Positions 50,802-59,555 of a stretch of 62,495 nt of DNA are shown piece after piece; position 1 is the stretch's first letter, and the number at the start of each line of letters is the position of its first letter. The stretch comes from Candidatus Omnitrophota bacterium. Lineage in GTDB: Bacteria > Omnitrophota > Gorgyraeia > Tantalellales > Tantalellaceae. The position numbers were made by a program, and so were the translations under genes. The notes beneath the pieces were generated by a model, which searched no databases, was not told the DNA's origin, and saw nothing but the letters and a program-made list of their open reading frames with translations. The DNA is taken from assembly GCA_015231405.1 (NCBI GenBank), contig JADGBR010000018.1, positions 1 through 62,495 of the forward strand, written 5' to 3'.

Positions 50802-52284
50802 TCGTCACTCCCTTGGTTTTACCGGTCAGACTCCCATTGAGCCGTCCTTTTACGGCCTTTATCCACGGGAGCCCGGTTATCCGCCTGTAAAGGCCGTGCA
50901 AAAGGGGTTTTGACCTTATGTACTTGACCAGGACTATCGCCATGATCGAGGCCATGGGCCTTTTCCCACTGTAAACGTAATAGTCGAAAAGCGTGAAATA
51001 TTTCTGTATCTTTCCCCTCGAAAGCCCGTCGAGCTCAAGCGTCGAGCTTGTCCTTTCAAGCCCTGAGGACCGGGCCTTATTAAGGATCCCCTTTTCCTCA
51101 CAGGCCCGGTGAAGCGCTGTCCCGGGATACGGGGCGAAAATATGGGTCAGGGCCTTGTCCGGCTGACATTCCCTGTTAAGAGCTATCGTCTTTTTGATAT
51201 CGTCCTCGGTCTCGCCGGGGACGCCTATCAGATTATAAAAATTGATCTTTATCCCATACTTCCTCGCGCTTTTAACCGTGCGGATAATATCGCCGTTCGA
51301 GTATTTTCTCTTAAGGATATTTTTCCTCACCCTCTCGCTCCCGGACTCAACCCCGATATTGACGACCCTGAACCCGCTCTTCCCGAAAGCCTCGAACAAA
51401 AGATCGGTGTCCAGTACGGGGGTGACGCGCAGATTGGTACCGAATGACAGGGCATTCGCCCGGGAGGCGTTTAACGCTCGGAGTTTTTCGCAAAGATCGA
51501 GCATCCACGCGATATTAACGCCGATGGTCTCCACCTCGAGATATATGTTCCTGATGCCGGGACCCCGCTCGCACAATCCGCTTATTTCGGTCAATATGTT
51601 ACCGGCGCTCCTCATCCTGACATATTTCCCTTCGGCCAGGCCTTTAAGGGCGTGGTTGCTGCAGTAAGTGCACTCGAACGGGCAGCCTCTGGCCAGGAGG
51701 ACCGTGTGGTAAGCGGCCTCCCTTTCGGCTATCCATCCTTCCCAGATATCCCTCCGAGGAAAAGGGAGACCGTCTATATCCTCAAGGAACGGGCGGGTCG
51801 GGTTCCTCTCCACCCCGGAGCCGTCCCTGAAATAAAAATTCCGTATGCCCGAAGGCCTCTTCCCTTTCTCCAGTTCTCCTGCCAACTCGAGCACGGGGTA
51901 TTCGCCCTCACCGACGCATGCCGCGTCAAACCCGTCCATTATGACCTCTTCCGGGTTCAGCGAGGCGTGGGGCCCGCCGATGACCAAATAGATATCATTC
52001 CTCTTCCCCCTCATATACCGGGCCATCCTTTTTATGAGATCGTACTCACTCGTAACGGCAGTGAACAATATCATCGCCGGGGAATTACGCGAAACGCTTT
52101 CGTCGAGGATACGTTCGTTCCCCGCCCCAAGCATCCTGCTCAAAACGGCAAGATCCACCCTGTGTCCCGCGCGCTTCAACACGGCCGCTATGTAAGAGAT
52201 CCCCAGATGCATTTCTTCAGGGACCAGGAACGGTTTCCTGAAAGAAACAACATCGTATGTGGAATAGACAAAAAGCGCGTTCAT
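50782..52284 (-). CDS. Radical SAM protein with N-terminal cobalamin-binding-type domain
   Basis: 500 residues from the ATG at 52284 (MNALFVYSTYD). The N-terminal domain has YLVIGGPHASLNPEEV and CVGEGEYPV. The cluster cysteines are 201, 205 and 208 (CPFECTYC). VNIGVESGSERVRK and NLIGVPGETEDDIKKT follow. It lies 16 bases after the flippase gene and overlaps the next radical SAM gene, forming the second co-translated radical SAM pair in the locus. Confidence 0.9.
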   Translation of the reverse strand: MNALFVYSTYDVVSFRKPFLVPEEMHLGISYIAAVLKRAGHRVDLAVLSRMLGAGNERILDESVSRNSPAMILFTAVTSEYDLIKRMARYMRGKRNDIYLVIGGPHASLNPEEVIMDGFDAACVGEGEYPVLELAGELEKGKRPSGIRNFYFRDGSGVERNPTRPFLEDIDGLPFPRRDIWEGWIAEREAAYHTVLLARGCPFECTYCSNHALKGLAEGKYVRMRSAGNILTEISGLCERGPGIRNIYLEVETIGVNIAWMLDLCEKLRALNASRANALSFGTNLRVTPVLDTDLLFEAFGKSGFRVVNIGVESGSERVRKNILKRKYSNGDIIRTVKSARKYGIKINFYNLIGVPGETEDDIKKTIALNRECQPDKALTHIFAPYPGTALHRACEEKGILNKARSSGLERTSSTLELDGLSRGKIQKYFTLFDYYVYSGKRPMASIMAIVLVKYIRSKPLLHGLYRRITGLPWIKAVKGRLNGSLTGKTKGVTIEDTSH

Positions 52285-52300
52285 GGCGATAATCCCATAA

Positions 52301-53560
52301 TTAAGCCGCTCTGGTACAGGAAAACCAAGGCATTGGGAACGCCTTGTTGCCATAATACCAGGTCAGCAAAAATCTCAGAAAATATACGATAGCCCCGGCC
52401 TGCGCTATGCCGATCGGCCCGTTCGCCCTCACCAGGACATAATCGAAAAATAACGCACACAACACCGTGATCAGGCTTATACGGGCCATTGAAAACGTCT
52501 TCTTCGCGAAAACGATATAATTCACCATGAAAAGGTACATCCCGTAAAATATCTGCCCTATCACGAGCCAGGGGATATAATTCGATGAACCGGTATAGTC
52601 TTCGCCCCCCAAAAGAGCCATCATTTTCTCCGAAACCGCCAGAAAACCGACGGCTCCCGCCGCTATGATAATATAGATCGCGTACGTCAACCTTACCAGC
52701 CCGGCTTTTTTCCGGGGATCCATCCTATTCATCTGCTCAAAAAATACCGGGCCGTAAGAGAGGCTGAAAGCGCTTACCGTGAACCCTATTATGGCTGTGA
52801 CCGCGCTCGCTACGCTATATAAACCGACCTCACGGTATCCGGAAAACCATTTCAGGAATACCCTGTCTATGAGCGGTATAACCACAAAACCCAGCGAGTG
52901 GAAGACCATCGGCACGCCGAAGCCCAGTATCTCCCTAATATGAACGGTATCCACTTTTACCTTTATCCCGTTCTTTATGACGAAGTACAGCCCGATGAAC
53001 AGGAAAAGCAGGTTAGTGCATACTAGCCCCAAAAGCCTGCCCCTCCAGTCAAAACCAAGTATGGCCACAAAATAGACCGATAAAGAAAATTCCAGCGCTC
53101 TTTCGGATATATTCAGAAAAGAGTATTTCAACGCTTCCCGTTTATACACCATCAGCTTAAGGGGAATGGTGTAAACAGCGGCGTTGATAGCCAAAAGCGG
53201 CACAAGGTATATGCTCCCGAACATATCCCGGAACGCCACGGCGAAAAACCGTCCGGCAAGTACAATGAAAACGAATACCGCCGCCGTTACGCCGAAATTG
53301 ACAAGTATGCCGTTAAAAATGAACCGCGGATAGTCATATCCTTCCTTGTGCCTGTCAAAATATCCCCTCACCACGGCGTTGTTCCCCAACCCTCCCAGGA
53401 TTATGGCGACGCCGAGTATTGCCGAGAAAATATTCCATTTCCCGAATTCATCGGGGGAGAGGAACCTTGTCATCACGGGCAACAGTAAAACCGGGATCGC
53501 CTGGGTGATCAATCCGGAAACTGTATAGATCGAAAACGGCCCGAAAACTTTATTTAACAT
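52301..53560 (-). CDS. Wzx-type polysaccharide flippase (MOP superfamily)
   Basis: 419 residues from the ATG at 53560. Twelve to fourteen hydrophobic segments are spread through the protein, with the typical N-terminal LPVMTRFLSPDEFGKWNIFSAI and the mid-protein FGVPMVFHSLGFVVIPLIDRVFLKWFSG. It would flip lipid-linked oligosaccharide units across the inner membrane. The presence of a Wzx type and no ABC exporter in this window points to a Wzy-type assembly, although no Wzy polymerase is evident here. It overlaps the upstream gene by 11 bases. Confidence 0.9.
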   Translation of the reverse strand: MLNKVFGPFSIYTVSGLITQAIPVLLLPVMTRFLSPDEFGKWNIFSAILGVAIILGGLGNNAVVRGYFDRHKEGYDYPRFIFNGILVNFGVTAAVFVFIVLAGRFFAVAFRDMFGSIYLVPLLAINAAVYTIPLKLMVYKREALKYSFLNISERALEFSLSVYFVAILGFDWRGRLLGLVCTNLLFLFIGLYFVIKNGIKVKVDTVHIREILGFGVPMVFHSLGFVVIPLIDRVFLKWFSGYREVGLYSVASAVTAIIGFTVSAFSLSYGPVFFEQMNRMDPRKKAGLVRLTYAIYIIIAAGAVGFLAVSEKMMALLGGEDYTGSSNYIPWLVIGQIFYGMYLFMVNYIVFAKKTFSMARISLITVLCALFFDYVLVRANGPIGIAQAGAIVYFLRFLLTWYYGNKAFPMPWFSCTRAA

Positions 53561-55514
53561 TTGAAAGAAGGTCCCTGAAACGGTCGATCGCCCTTCCATC
53601 CAGGAACGATTCCACCTTTCCCCTTATCTTTTCCCGGAGATATACCTTATAAACGCTGTCGGATATCTCCCATAACAGCGACTTCGTTATCGACTTCAGC
53701 TCTTCATAACCCGAGCTTACCAGGTCTTCTATTTCGGCGTACGGCGAATCGCCGAATACCCCGAGAGGGTCGTGCCAAATACCCCTTTTCCCTGCGCTGA
53801 GCGCCTCAAAAGTCGGAGAACTGAACGGGAAAGAAATGACAAGGTCGCTCACGGCCACAACTTCGGCAACGTCGGTATTCGCGCCGATCGATAGAAATCT
53901 GGTATGCCCGTCAAGTTTTTCCATCTTTCTTGCCATTTCCGGGCACCTGTCCTCGATCTTTTCCCTTATCTTTTTTTCCTTAAAGACGATGAATATCTTA
54001 TCCGTTTCCTCAAGAAGCCTTTCGATATCCGAAAGGAAACGCATGCCGCACTCGTATGTCGTCGTTATTTTAGGCGTTACGTTCGAGCTGTGGTATGTCG
54101 AGTCGAAGACCGCCACTACTTTCATGCCTTCCCCGCATCCTGAAGCGAGTAACGCTTCCCTCGCCCGGCTCTTTATCTTCCCCTCATTTATCTCCCTGAT
54201 ATGCTGCGCCCATAAGCAGCCCACGTCATAGTGTTCCCTGAAAGCGGTATGGGACGCCTTGAAATATTCTATGAGGCTCATGTTCCATGATATGAAATAA
54301 TCATGGTTCAGGAACCCGAAATCGTTGAACCTGTAATCCATAAAATGGCTTTTAGTCATGGAAACTGCGAAATTCTGCGAATCTATGTAATACCATGTCT
54401 TAACCCCGTTCCTCCTGAGCAGGATATTACGCAATATGCTCTGCGGTTCTATATCTACGTGCGTTATGAAGTTGCTCAATTCCACCGCGCCGAGAACGCT
54501 TCCCCATAAAGAGCGGTAATAAAGAGCTATTAACGCCGTTTCAAGCGCCGTATTATCATGTGAAAAGAACCCGGCGCATACCCTGAAAAGGGCCTTCGTG
54601 CAATCGAAAAAAACCCGTGAAGGCATGGGATAAAAATGGCTTTTTATATTAACGTAGTTCAACCCGTTCGCCCTGAAATATGCCTCATGTGCCGCGTCGA
54701 GCTTGATAGAGGAGATGAAAACCGTCTCACTCTTCTTTATGCTGCTCCCGTCAACCAGGAAATCAATTTTGCGGATGTTATTGGCAAATTGCCGGACCGG
54801 ACAGATTATCGCTACGGCGTATTTGTAAGACATTTTCCCGGAGTTTTTCACGGTCAAAGATAAGATCCATCGCGCTGTCATCCACACGGAGAATAAAGTG
54901 TATTTCCCGAGAAGGGCCGCTTTTGCGGAAAAATATCTCATGCCGGAGACTATCAGCGAGAATAACGTGAACCTGGGATATGCCCGGCCGGAACTTCCCG
55001 CAAGTTTTCCGACAGTGCGGTGAAAATACCGGTACATGAAGATCTCCTGCCCGTAAGTCCTGTAAAACTTAACGCCTCTGGCGGGAATGAGAAAAACTAT
55101 CCGGCCGCTGTATCTCTCCGCCAGCCTGGACGAGACCTCCCTGAGATAAAAAAACCTGGACAACCGCTCATTTATCCTTTTTTTGAACGCCAGGAGCACT
55201 TCTTTGCTCATGTAAAGCTCTTCAATGGCCTTTACCGTCGCGTTACCCTCTATATGAGAGCGGGAATACTCCTCGATAACGTCAAAGGCCTTCGAGTAAT
55301 TTCTACCCCTCACGGCGTATAGCCCGGTCTCGGTGTCGTCGTGGACGATCAGTCCCTTCCTGCAATATTCCCGGAACCAGGTTTTATCGGCGGTATCATC
55401 CGACACCCTGAGATAAAGAACGTCCGTCCCGCGAGCCGCATAGAACCTTATCAACAACCGGTCACGGCATGAAACTTCCTCAAAAACAACTGTCTTTTTA
55501 GGCGTCTTTTTCAT
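53550..55514 (-). CDS. Polysaccharide biosynthesis protein, PFTS-motif-like
   Basis: 654 residues, mostly soluble with a hydrophobic stretch near residues 205-225. The C-terminal third looks like a GT-B nucleotide-binding half. SFPFSSPTFEALSAGKRGIWHDP corresponds to the PFTS motif region of an uncharacterised family of polysaccharide-locus proteins, with Ser in place of Thr. VVAVFDSTYHSS and IFIVFKEKK are nearby strands. It probably transfers a sugar or sugar phosphate in this locus, by context only. Confidence 0.62.
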   Translation of the reverse strand: MKKTPKKTVVFEEVSCRDRLLIRFYAARGTDVLYLRVSDDTADKTWFREYCRKGLIVHDDTETGLYAVRGRNYSKAFDVIEEYSRSHIEGNATVKAIEELYMSKEVLLAFKKRINERLSRFFYLREVSSRLAERYSGRIVFLIPARGVKFYRTYGQEIFMYRYFHRTVGKLAGSSGRAYPRFTLFSLIVSGMRYFSAKAALLGKYTLFSVWMTARWILSLTVKNSGKMSYKYAVAIICPVRQFANNIRKIDFLVDGSSIKKSETVFISSIKLDAAHEAYFRANGLNYVNIKSHFYPMPSRVFFDCTKALFRVCAGFFSHDNTALETALIALYYRSLWGSVLGAVELSNFITHVDIEPQSILRNILLRRNGVKTWYYIDSQNFAVSMTKSHFMDYRFNDFGFLNHDYFISWNMSLIEYFKASHTAFREHYDVGCLWAQHIREINEGKIKSRAREALLASGCGEGMKVVAVFDSTYHSSNVTPKITTTYECGMRFLSDIERLLEETDKIFIVFKEKKIREKIEDRCPEMARKMEKLDGHTRFLSIGANTDVAEVVAVSDLVISFPFSSPTFEALSAGKRGIWHDPLGVFGDSPYAEIEDLVSSGYEELKSITKSLLWEISDSVYKVYLREKIRGKVESFLDGRAIDRFRDLLSNVK

Positions 55515-55517
55515 ATC

Positions 55518-56078
55518 TCACTTATTGAGCGCCCTTGTGTCGAAACGCCTGTTCACCAGAGAAAAAAATACGGCTTCCCTGAATCTGTCCCCATGCCGAT
55601 ATTTATCCCTGTACCGGGCCTGTACCTTGAACCCGGCTTTTTGAAATAAAATTACCGACGCCTTATTCGCTTTAAAACACCCTGCCTCAACGTAATGGAG
55701 CCCCAGCTCCACGAACAGATACACGACCACCCTTTTTAAGGCTTCGTAAGCCAGCCCCTTCCCCCAGTGGTCTTTATTGAAAATGCATATGCCTACAGAA
55801 CAGGAATAATGATACCTGGATATCCCGTGGATCCGTAAAGTTCCGACCAGTTTTTTTTCTTTTTTCGGGAAGATCCCGAAAAGGACGGAATCCGCGCTCC
55901 GAAGGTCCTTTTCAACATAAGCTTTCACGCTTTTTGCCGTATTCCTCGAGTTCCCGGCACCAAGGTACCTGTTGACCTCGGGGTCATTAAGCCCGTCCAC
56001 ATAATCACTGTTCACATCCCCGGGTCTTAATGTCCTTAGTAAAACTCTTTTCGAGCCTAGCTCTATCTTCTTTCTCAT
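55518..56078 (-). CDS. GNAT-family N-acetyltransferase (RimJ/RimL-like)
   Basis: 186 residues. The GNAT fold begins RVLLRTLRPGDV, contains NDPEVNRYLG, and has an acetyl-CoA loop region FNKDHWGKGLAYEAL (Q/RxxGxG/A-like) followed by NKASVILFQKAGFKVQAR. It follows the NeuB-like gene with a four-base overlap and precedes the PFTS-like gene by three bases. Acetylation of an amino sugar, perhaps the nonulosonic precursor, is the likely role. Confidence 0.83.
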   Translation of the reverse strand: MRKKIELGSKRVLLRTLRPGDVNSDYVDGLNDPEVNRYLGAGNSRNTAKSVKAYVEKDLRSADSVLFGIFPKKEKKLVGTLRIHGISRYHYSCSVGICIFNKDHWGKGLAYEALKRVVVYLFVELGLHYVEAGCFKANKASVILFQKAGFKVQARYRDKYRHGDRFREAVFFSLVNRRFDTRALNK

Positions 56079-57118
56079 TTTTTCTTCCCTGTTCTTACGG
56101 GACCGGCTAAGAGTATCATTCCGGCATTCAGCGGACTGCCTTTTTTTATCGCCTTTTTTGCCCTTTTCCCCAGCACCTCACCCAGCGTCGCCGGCGGCAT
56201 CCCGTACCCCGGACGCACCGACCTGATATTTATCTCCGTAAAGACCTCACCCTTCCCGACGTCCTCCGAAACAAAGAGCGACCTCCTGTATTTCCTCATA
56301 TTTAGCTCGGCACCGGCCGGGCGGTACGACACTTCGCCCAGAACAGACTCTATGGCCCTTATCGAAGAGACCAGTTCCTTTAACTCTTCGGGCTTTATCG
56401 AGAAGAACTCGTCAGGCGTATCTTTTCTGCCCCCGATAGTGAAATGCTTTTCTATGACCGTAGCGCCCAATGAAACCGCGGCCAGAGGCGCCGCGATGCC
56501 TATGGTATGGTCCGAAAGCCCCACTTCGCAGCCGAACTTTCTCTTCATATCAGGGATAGTCCTCAAATTCATGTTTAGAGGTGACGCGGGATAAGCGCTC
56601 GTGCACTTCAATAACGTGATGCGTCCCGAACCCGCCCGGCGCGCCGCGCGGACGGCAGACTCTATCTCGGAAAAAGTTGCCATACCCGTCGACAATATGA
56701 TCGGTTTACCGGTCGCGGCGGCATATTCTATGAGCGACGGGTCGTTGAGCTCAAAAGACGATATTTTATGCATCGGAACATTTATTTTTTCCAGTTCATC
56801 TACCCCTCTTTTGCTGAACGCCGTGGCAAAGAACACCAGGTCCTCTTTCGCGGCGCACTTCTGGAGCGCACCCAGCCACTCATAGGGCAAATAGGCTTTT
56901 TTATAAAGGTCGTAAAGGCGTTCCCCCCCCCATTTGGGATGTTCGAGAATAAAATACCTGTTCCCCGAATCGAGCGTGATATCATCGGGGGTGAAGGCCT
57001 GGAACTTGACGGCGTCGGCGCCTGCCCGGGCGGCGCGCTTGATCATCTTAAACGCCCTTGAAATCTCCTGAGCGTGGTTCGACGATATCTCTGCCACGAT
57101 GAGAACCTTTTTCCTCAT
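56075..57118 (-). CDS. NeuB/PseI-family nonulosonic acid synthase
   Basis: 347 residues. A TIM barrel spans about 1-270 with VAEISSNHAQ, ADAVKFQAFTPDDIT, HKISSFELNDPSLIEYA, ILSTGMATFSEIE and VIEKHFTI. A C-terminal SAF (antifreeze-like) domain spans about 285-347 (RRSLFVSEDVGKGEVFT). These enzymes condense phosphoenolpyruvate with an amino-hexose to form sialic, legionaminic or pseudaminic acid. The stretch YDLYKKAYLPYEW and SFELND are closer to pseudaminate synthase (PseI) than to NeuB. It is coupled by ATGA overlaps to the TylF gene upstream and the GNAT gene downstream. Confidence 0.9.
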   Translation of the reverse strand: MRKKVLIVAEISSNHAQEISRAFKMIKRAARAGADAVKFQAFTPDDITLDSGNRYFILEHPKWGGERLYDLYKKAYLPYEWLGALQKCAAKEDLVFFATAFSKRGVDELEKINVPMHKISSFELNDPSLIEYAAATGKPIILSTGMATFSEIESAVRAARRAGSGRITLLKCTSAYPASPLNMNLRTIPDMKRKFGCEVGLSDHTIGIAAPLAAVSLGATVIEKHFTIGGRKDTPDEFFSIKPEELKELVSSIRAIESVLGEVSYRPAGAELNMRKYRRSLFVSEDVGKGEVFTEINIRSVRPGYGMPPATLGEVLGKRAKKAIKKGSPLNAGMILLAGPVRTGKKK

Positions 57119-58131
57119 TTACGCTTCCCCTTCCCTTTGACGAAAAACGCGTGCGATGTTTCCGGGATAACTATCAATTCCTCATCCTTATCCGACAGGA
57201 ATTCATCCACGGCTTTTTTTATCCCCCGGAACCCTGTGCCTGGGGAGTCCGCGCCCTCGGGTATATGATAATCGTGAAACATCATCACTCCGCCGTTATT
57301 GAGCCGCCCGTAAAAATAATTGCCGCACTCGAGCGCCGGGACGTAAAGATCGCAGTCTATGTATACCATCGAGTAATTCCTGTCCTCAAGGTGCCTGAAC
57401 GAATCCCTAAAAAAACCCTCATGCACGGCAGCATTTCGGAATTTCCCGAGCAGTTCTTTGACCTCACGGCTGCCGGAGCCGACGAAATCCCCTCCCCTGG
57501 CGGCGGGATCATGTTCAGAAAGTTCGGGGAACCCTTTAAAGCTGTCGAACAGGAGATATTCTTTTTTATCTATCCCTGCCGCCAGGGATAACGTGATGAA
57601 CGCGTTACCTCCCTTATAAACCCCGCATTCGGCTATTTCCCCTTTGACCTTCAAGGAGAAATTTTCCAAAAGCTCGATAAATAGCCATGTTCCGGATGCG
57701 TAGGAATGGTCGGGTACCCCGCATGACAGGAAAAGGTCCCGAACTGCGTCGAACGTGCCAAGTACGACGTCCGCTCCGAACTCTTTCGCGAGCCTCTGCG
57801 CTATCGCCGCCGCGTGCTGGAATGAGCAATCCGCGTAATGTTCTCCTTCCCGAAACCCCATCGCTCTAAGTTTCGCCGACACAAGGTTAATAACTTCCGC
57901 CCTGTACGCGTAGATCACAATGAATATCCCGTCTTTTTCCTCTTCCAATAACTTTTCGACCGGAAAAACCGGGACCCCTTTCAGCGTTGTACCCTGGACA
58001 CCGGGCCTGTCATCGACAAAATAACTTATATCAGCCACATTCCCCCCGTCCGTAGCAAAAAAAGCCTGCCCGGTCCCGTACCCTATTTTTTTTTTACTGC
58101 CTACATGCGCCCCGATATCGTACGATCCCAT
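57115..58131 (-). CDS. TylF/MycF-type O-methyltransferase with an N-terminal Rossmann-like domain
   Basis: 338 residues. Residues 1-100 look like a small nucleotide-binding domain (ISYFVDDRPGV, PVFPVEKLLEEE, FIVIYAYR), as found in front of some sugar-modifying enzymes. Residues 110-330 are a TylF-type domain with AECGVYKGGNAF, the DSFKGFPE motif and the metal-binding YIDCDLY, then FHDYHIP. TylF enzymes methylate sugar hydroxyls in a Mg2+-dependent way. The likely role is decoration of a sugar made in this locus. Confidence 0.82.
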   Translation of the reverse strand: MGSYDIGAHVGSKKKIGYGTGQAFFATDGGNVADISYFVDDRPGVQGTTLKGVPVFPVEKLLEEEKDGIFIVIYAYRAEVINLVSAKLRAMGFREGEHYADCSFQHAAAIAQRLAKEFGADVVLGTFDAVRDLFLSCGVPDHSYASGTWLFIELLENFSLKVKGEIAECGVYKGGNAFITLSLAAGIDKKEYLLFDSFKGFPELSEHDPAARGGDFVGSGSREVKELLGKFRNAAVHEGFFRDSFRHLEDRNYSMVYIDCDLYVPALECGNYFYGRLNNGGVMMFHDYHIPEGADSPGTGFRGIKKAVDEFLSDKDEELIVIPETSHAFFVKGKGKRK

Positions 58132-58139
58132 AGCACTCC

Positions 58140-59555
58140 CTATTCGGGTTCCCTCACGCCCGCAAAAAGCCGGCTGAGCCTGTCATCCGACCTCATAATA
58201 GCGGGAACATCGATTAACTGCGTCCGCCTTGTGACCGCGTCAAAATGGTAGAACCATACCAGAACCAGGTTAAGATAAAACTCTATATCTTTCCCGCTCA
58301 TCCAGGGCCGCAGCTCATGGCTGATATACTTTGTCCTGTTAGGTGCGAAATCACTGGTCGAAAGATTATCCAGAGTGAAATTTATCTTCGCAAGATACTC
58401 CGGGAACGATCTCATTAGGGTATCGCCAGGCTGAGGAGTATAAATGTACGGGACTATCCTCAAATTTCGGCTGAGGGCCCTGAGCTCGACCGCTGCCTGT
58501 ATGTTGAGAGAGATGTCTTCATCAGTTTCAGAAGGGAACCCGAACATGAAATTCGTGGTGAGGGTCTCGACGCCTTGGCCGGTAAAATACCCGAAGAGCC
58601 TCCTGGCCTTCTCCATGTTTATCGACTTGTTGATCAACCCCTGAATCCTGGGAGAGGCTGATTCTATCGAAAAGCTAAGCTTATCCACGGAACGCGCTAT
58701 TATTTCCAGGAGATCGCCGCTGTAATCACCGATATGCCCTCTCACCGCTTCTATCGAGTAGCCCCTGGACATGGCGCCTTCCAATATCGCCTGAGCCCTG
58801 CCGGGGTCTACCAGCAGATTATCGTCTATAAAGTAAAAACTATTCAGCCCGAAATGCCGCGACCAGTGGCCCATTTCATCCAGGACCGAGCCGGCGCTTC
58901 TATAATACCATTTCTTGCTTCCAGCGAAAGTGCCGTTATAGCAGAAAGCGCAGCTCCTCGGGCACCCTCTTGAGGATAATAATGGGATTTTTCTGTCGCG
59001 ATATACTCTCGCAGGCGAATTCTCGAGGCTGACGTACGGAAGGTCGTCGAGCTCGCCTCTGAAAAAATATTTGTCCCTGATGATCATTTTTCCGTTTATG
59101 TGACTGCTGACATTTTCGAGCTCGTCTGCCCGCCCCGTTTCCCTTAGCTTGTCGGCGAGCAGAACGGAGCTTTCTTCCCCCATTCCCATGGCGATGTAAT
59201 CTACCGGAGCCTGGAGAAAACACATCTCCGGAGAGGATGTCGCCAACGGCCCGCCCCAAACAACAGGGGTTTTTGGTGAGATCTCCTTTATCATTCGCGA
59301 AAGCCGGACGGCGTTGGTTATATTGCTTCCCATGTAAACGGTCATACCCGCGAATATGACCCCGTCCTCCACCAGGCCTTTTATCCTGCCGATGGGGTCT
59401 TCCTCCATATCCTGCTCAACAAGCGCGACCTTGTACCCTTTGTCGAGCAGGGCCCTGGATATCGCGTATAATCCGTATGCCGGCAAACACCCGGAATACC
59501 GTTCCTTCGTTGCGAAATATGTATTTATCAACAGCACCGTCGACATTGGCGTCAT
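58140..59555 (-). CDS. Radical SAM protein with N-terminal cobalamin-binding-type domain
   Basis: 471 residues from the ATG at 59555 (ATGA overlap with the SPASM-like gene); an ATG at 59546 has better spacing to AGGGA. The N-terminal domain has VVWGGPLATSSPEM and GMGEESSVL. The cluster cysteines are 198, 202 and 205 (CPRSCAFC). LSFSIESASPRIQGLI and FMFGFPSETDEDI follow. It ends eight bases before the TylF gene. Substrate unknown. Confidence 0.88.
   Translation of the reverse strand: MTPMSTVLLINTYFATKERYSGCLPAYGLYAISRALLDKGYKVALVEQDMEEDPIGRIKGLVEDGVIFAGMTVYMGSNITNAVRLSRMIKEISPKTPVVWGGPLATSSPEMCFLQAPVDYIAMGMGEESSVLLADKLRETGRADELENVSSHINGKMIIRDKYFFRGELDDLPYVSLENSPARVYRDRKIPLLSSRGCPRSCAFCYNGTFAGSKKWYYRSAGSVLDEMGHWSRHFGLNSFYFIDDNLLVDPGRAQAILEGAMSRGYSIEAVRGHIGDYSGDLLEIIARSVDKLSFSIESASPRIQGLINKSINMEKARRLFGYFTGQGVETLTTNFMFGFPSETDEDISLNIQAAVELRALSRNLRIVPYIYTPQPGDTLMRSFPEYLAKINFTLDNLSTSDFAPNRTKYISHELRPWMSGKDIEFYLNLVLVWFYHFDAVTRRTQLIDVPAIMRSDDRLSRLFAGVREPE

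Noticed and set aside
57151-57591. Plus-strand 146-codon frame opposite the TylF-type gene
   Set aside because: It is antisense to a clear methyltransferase domain, with no start signal.
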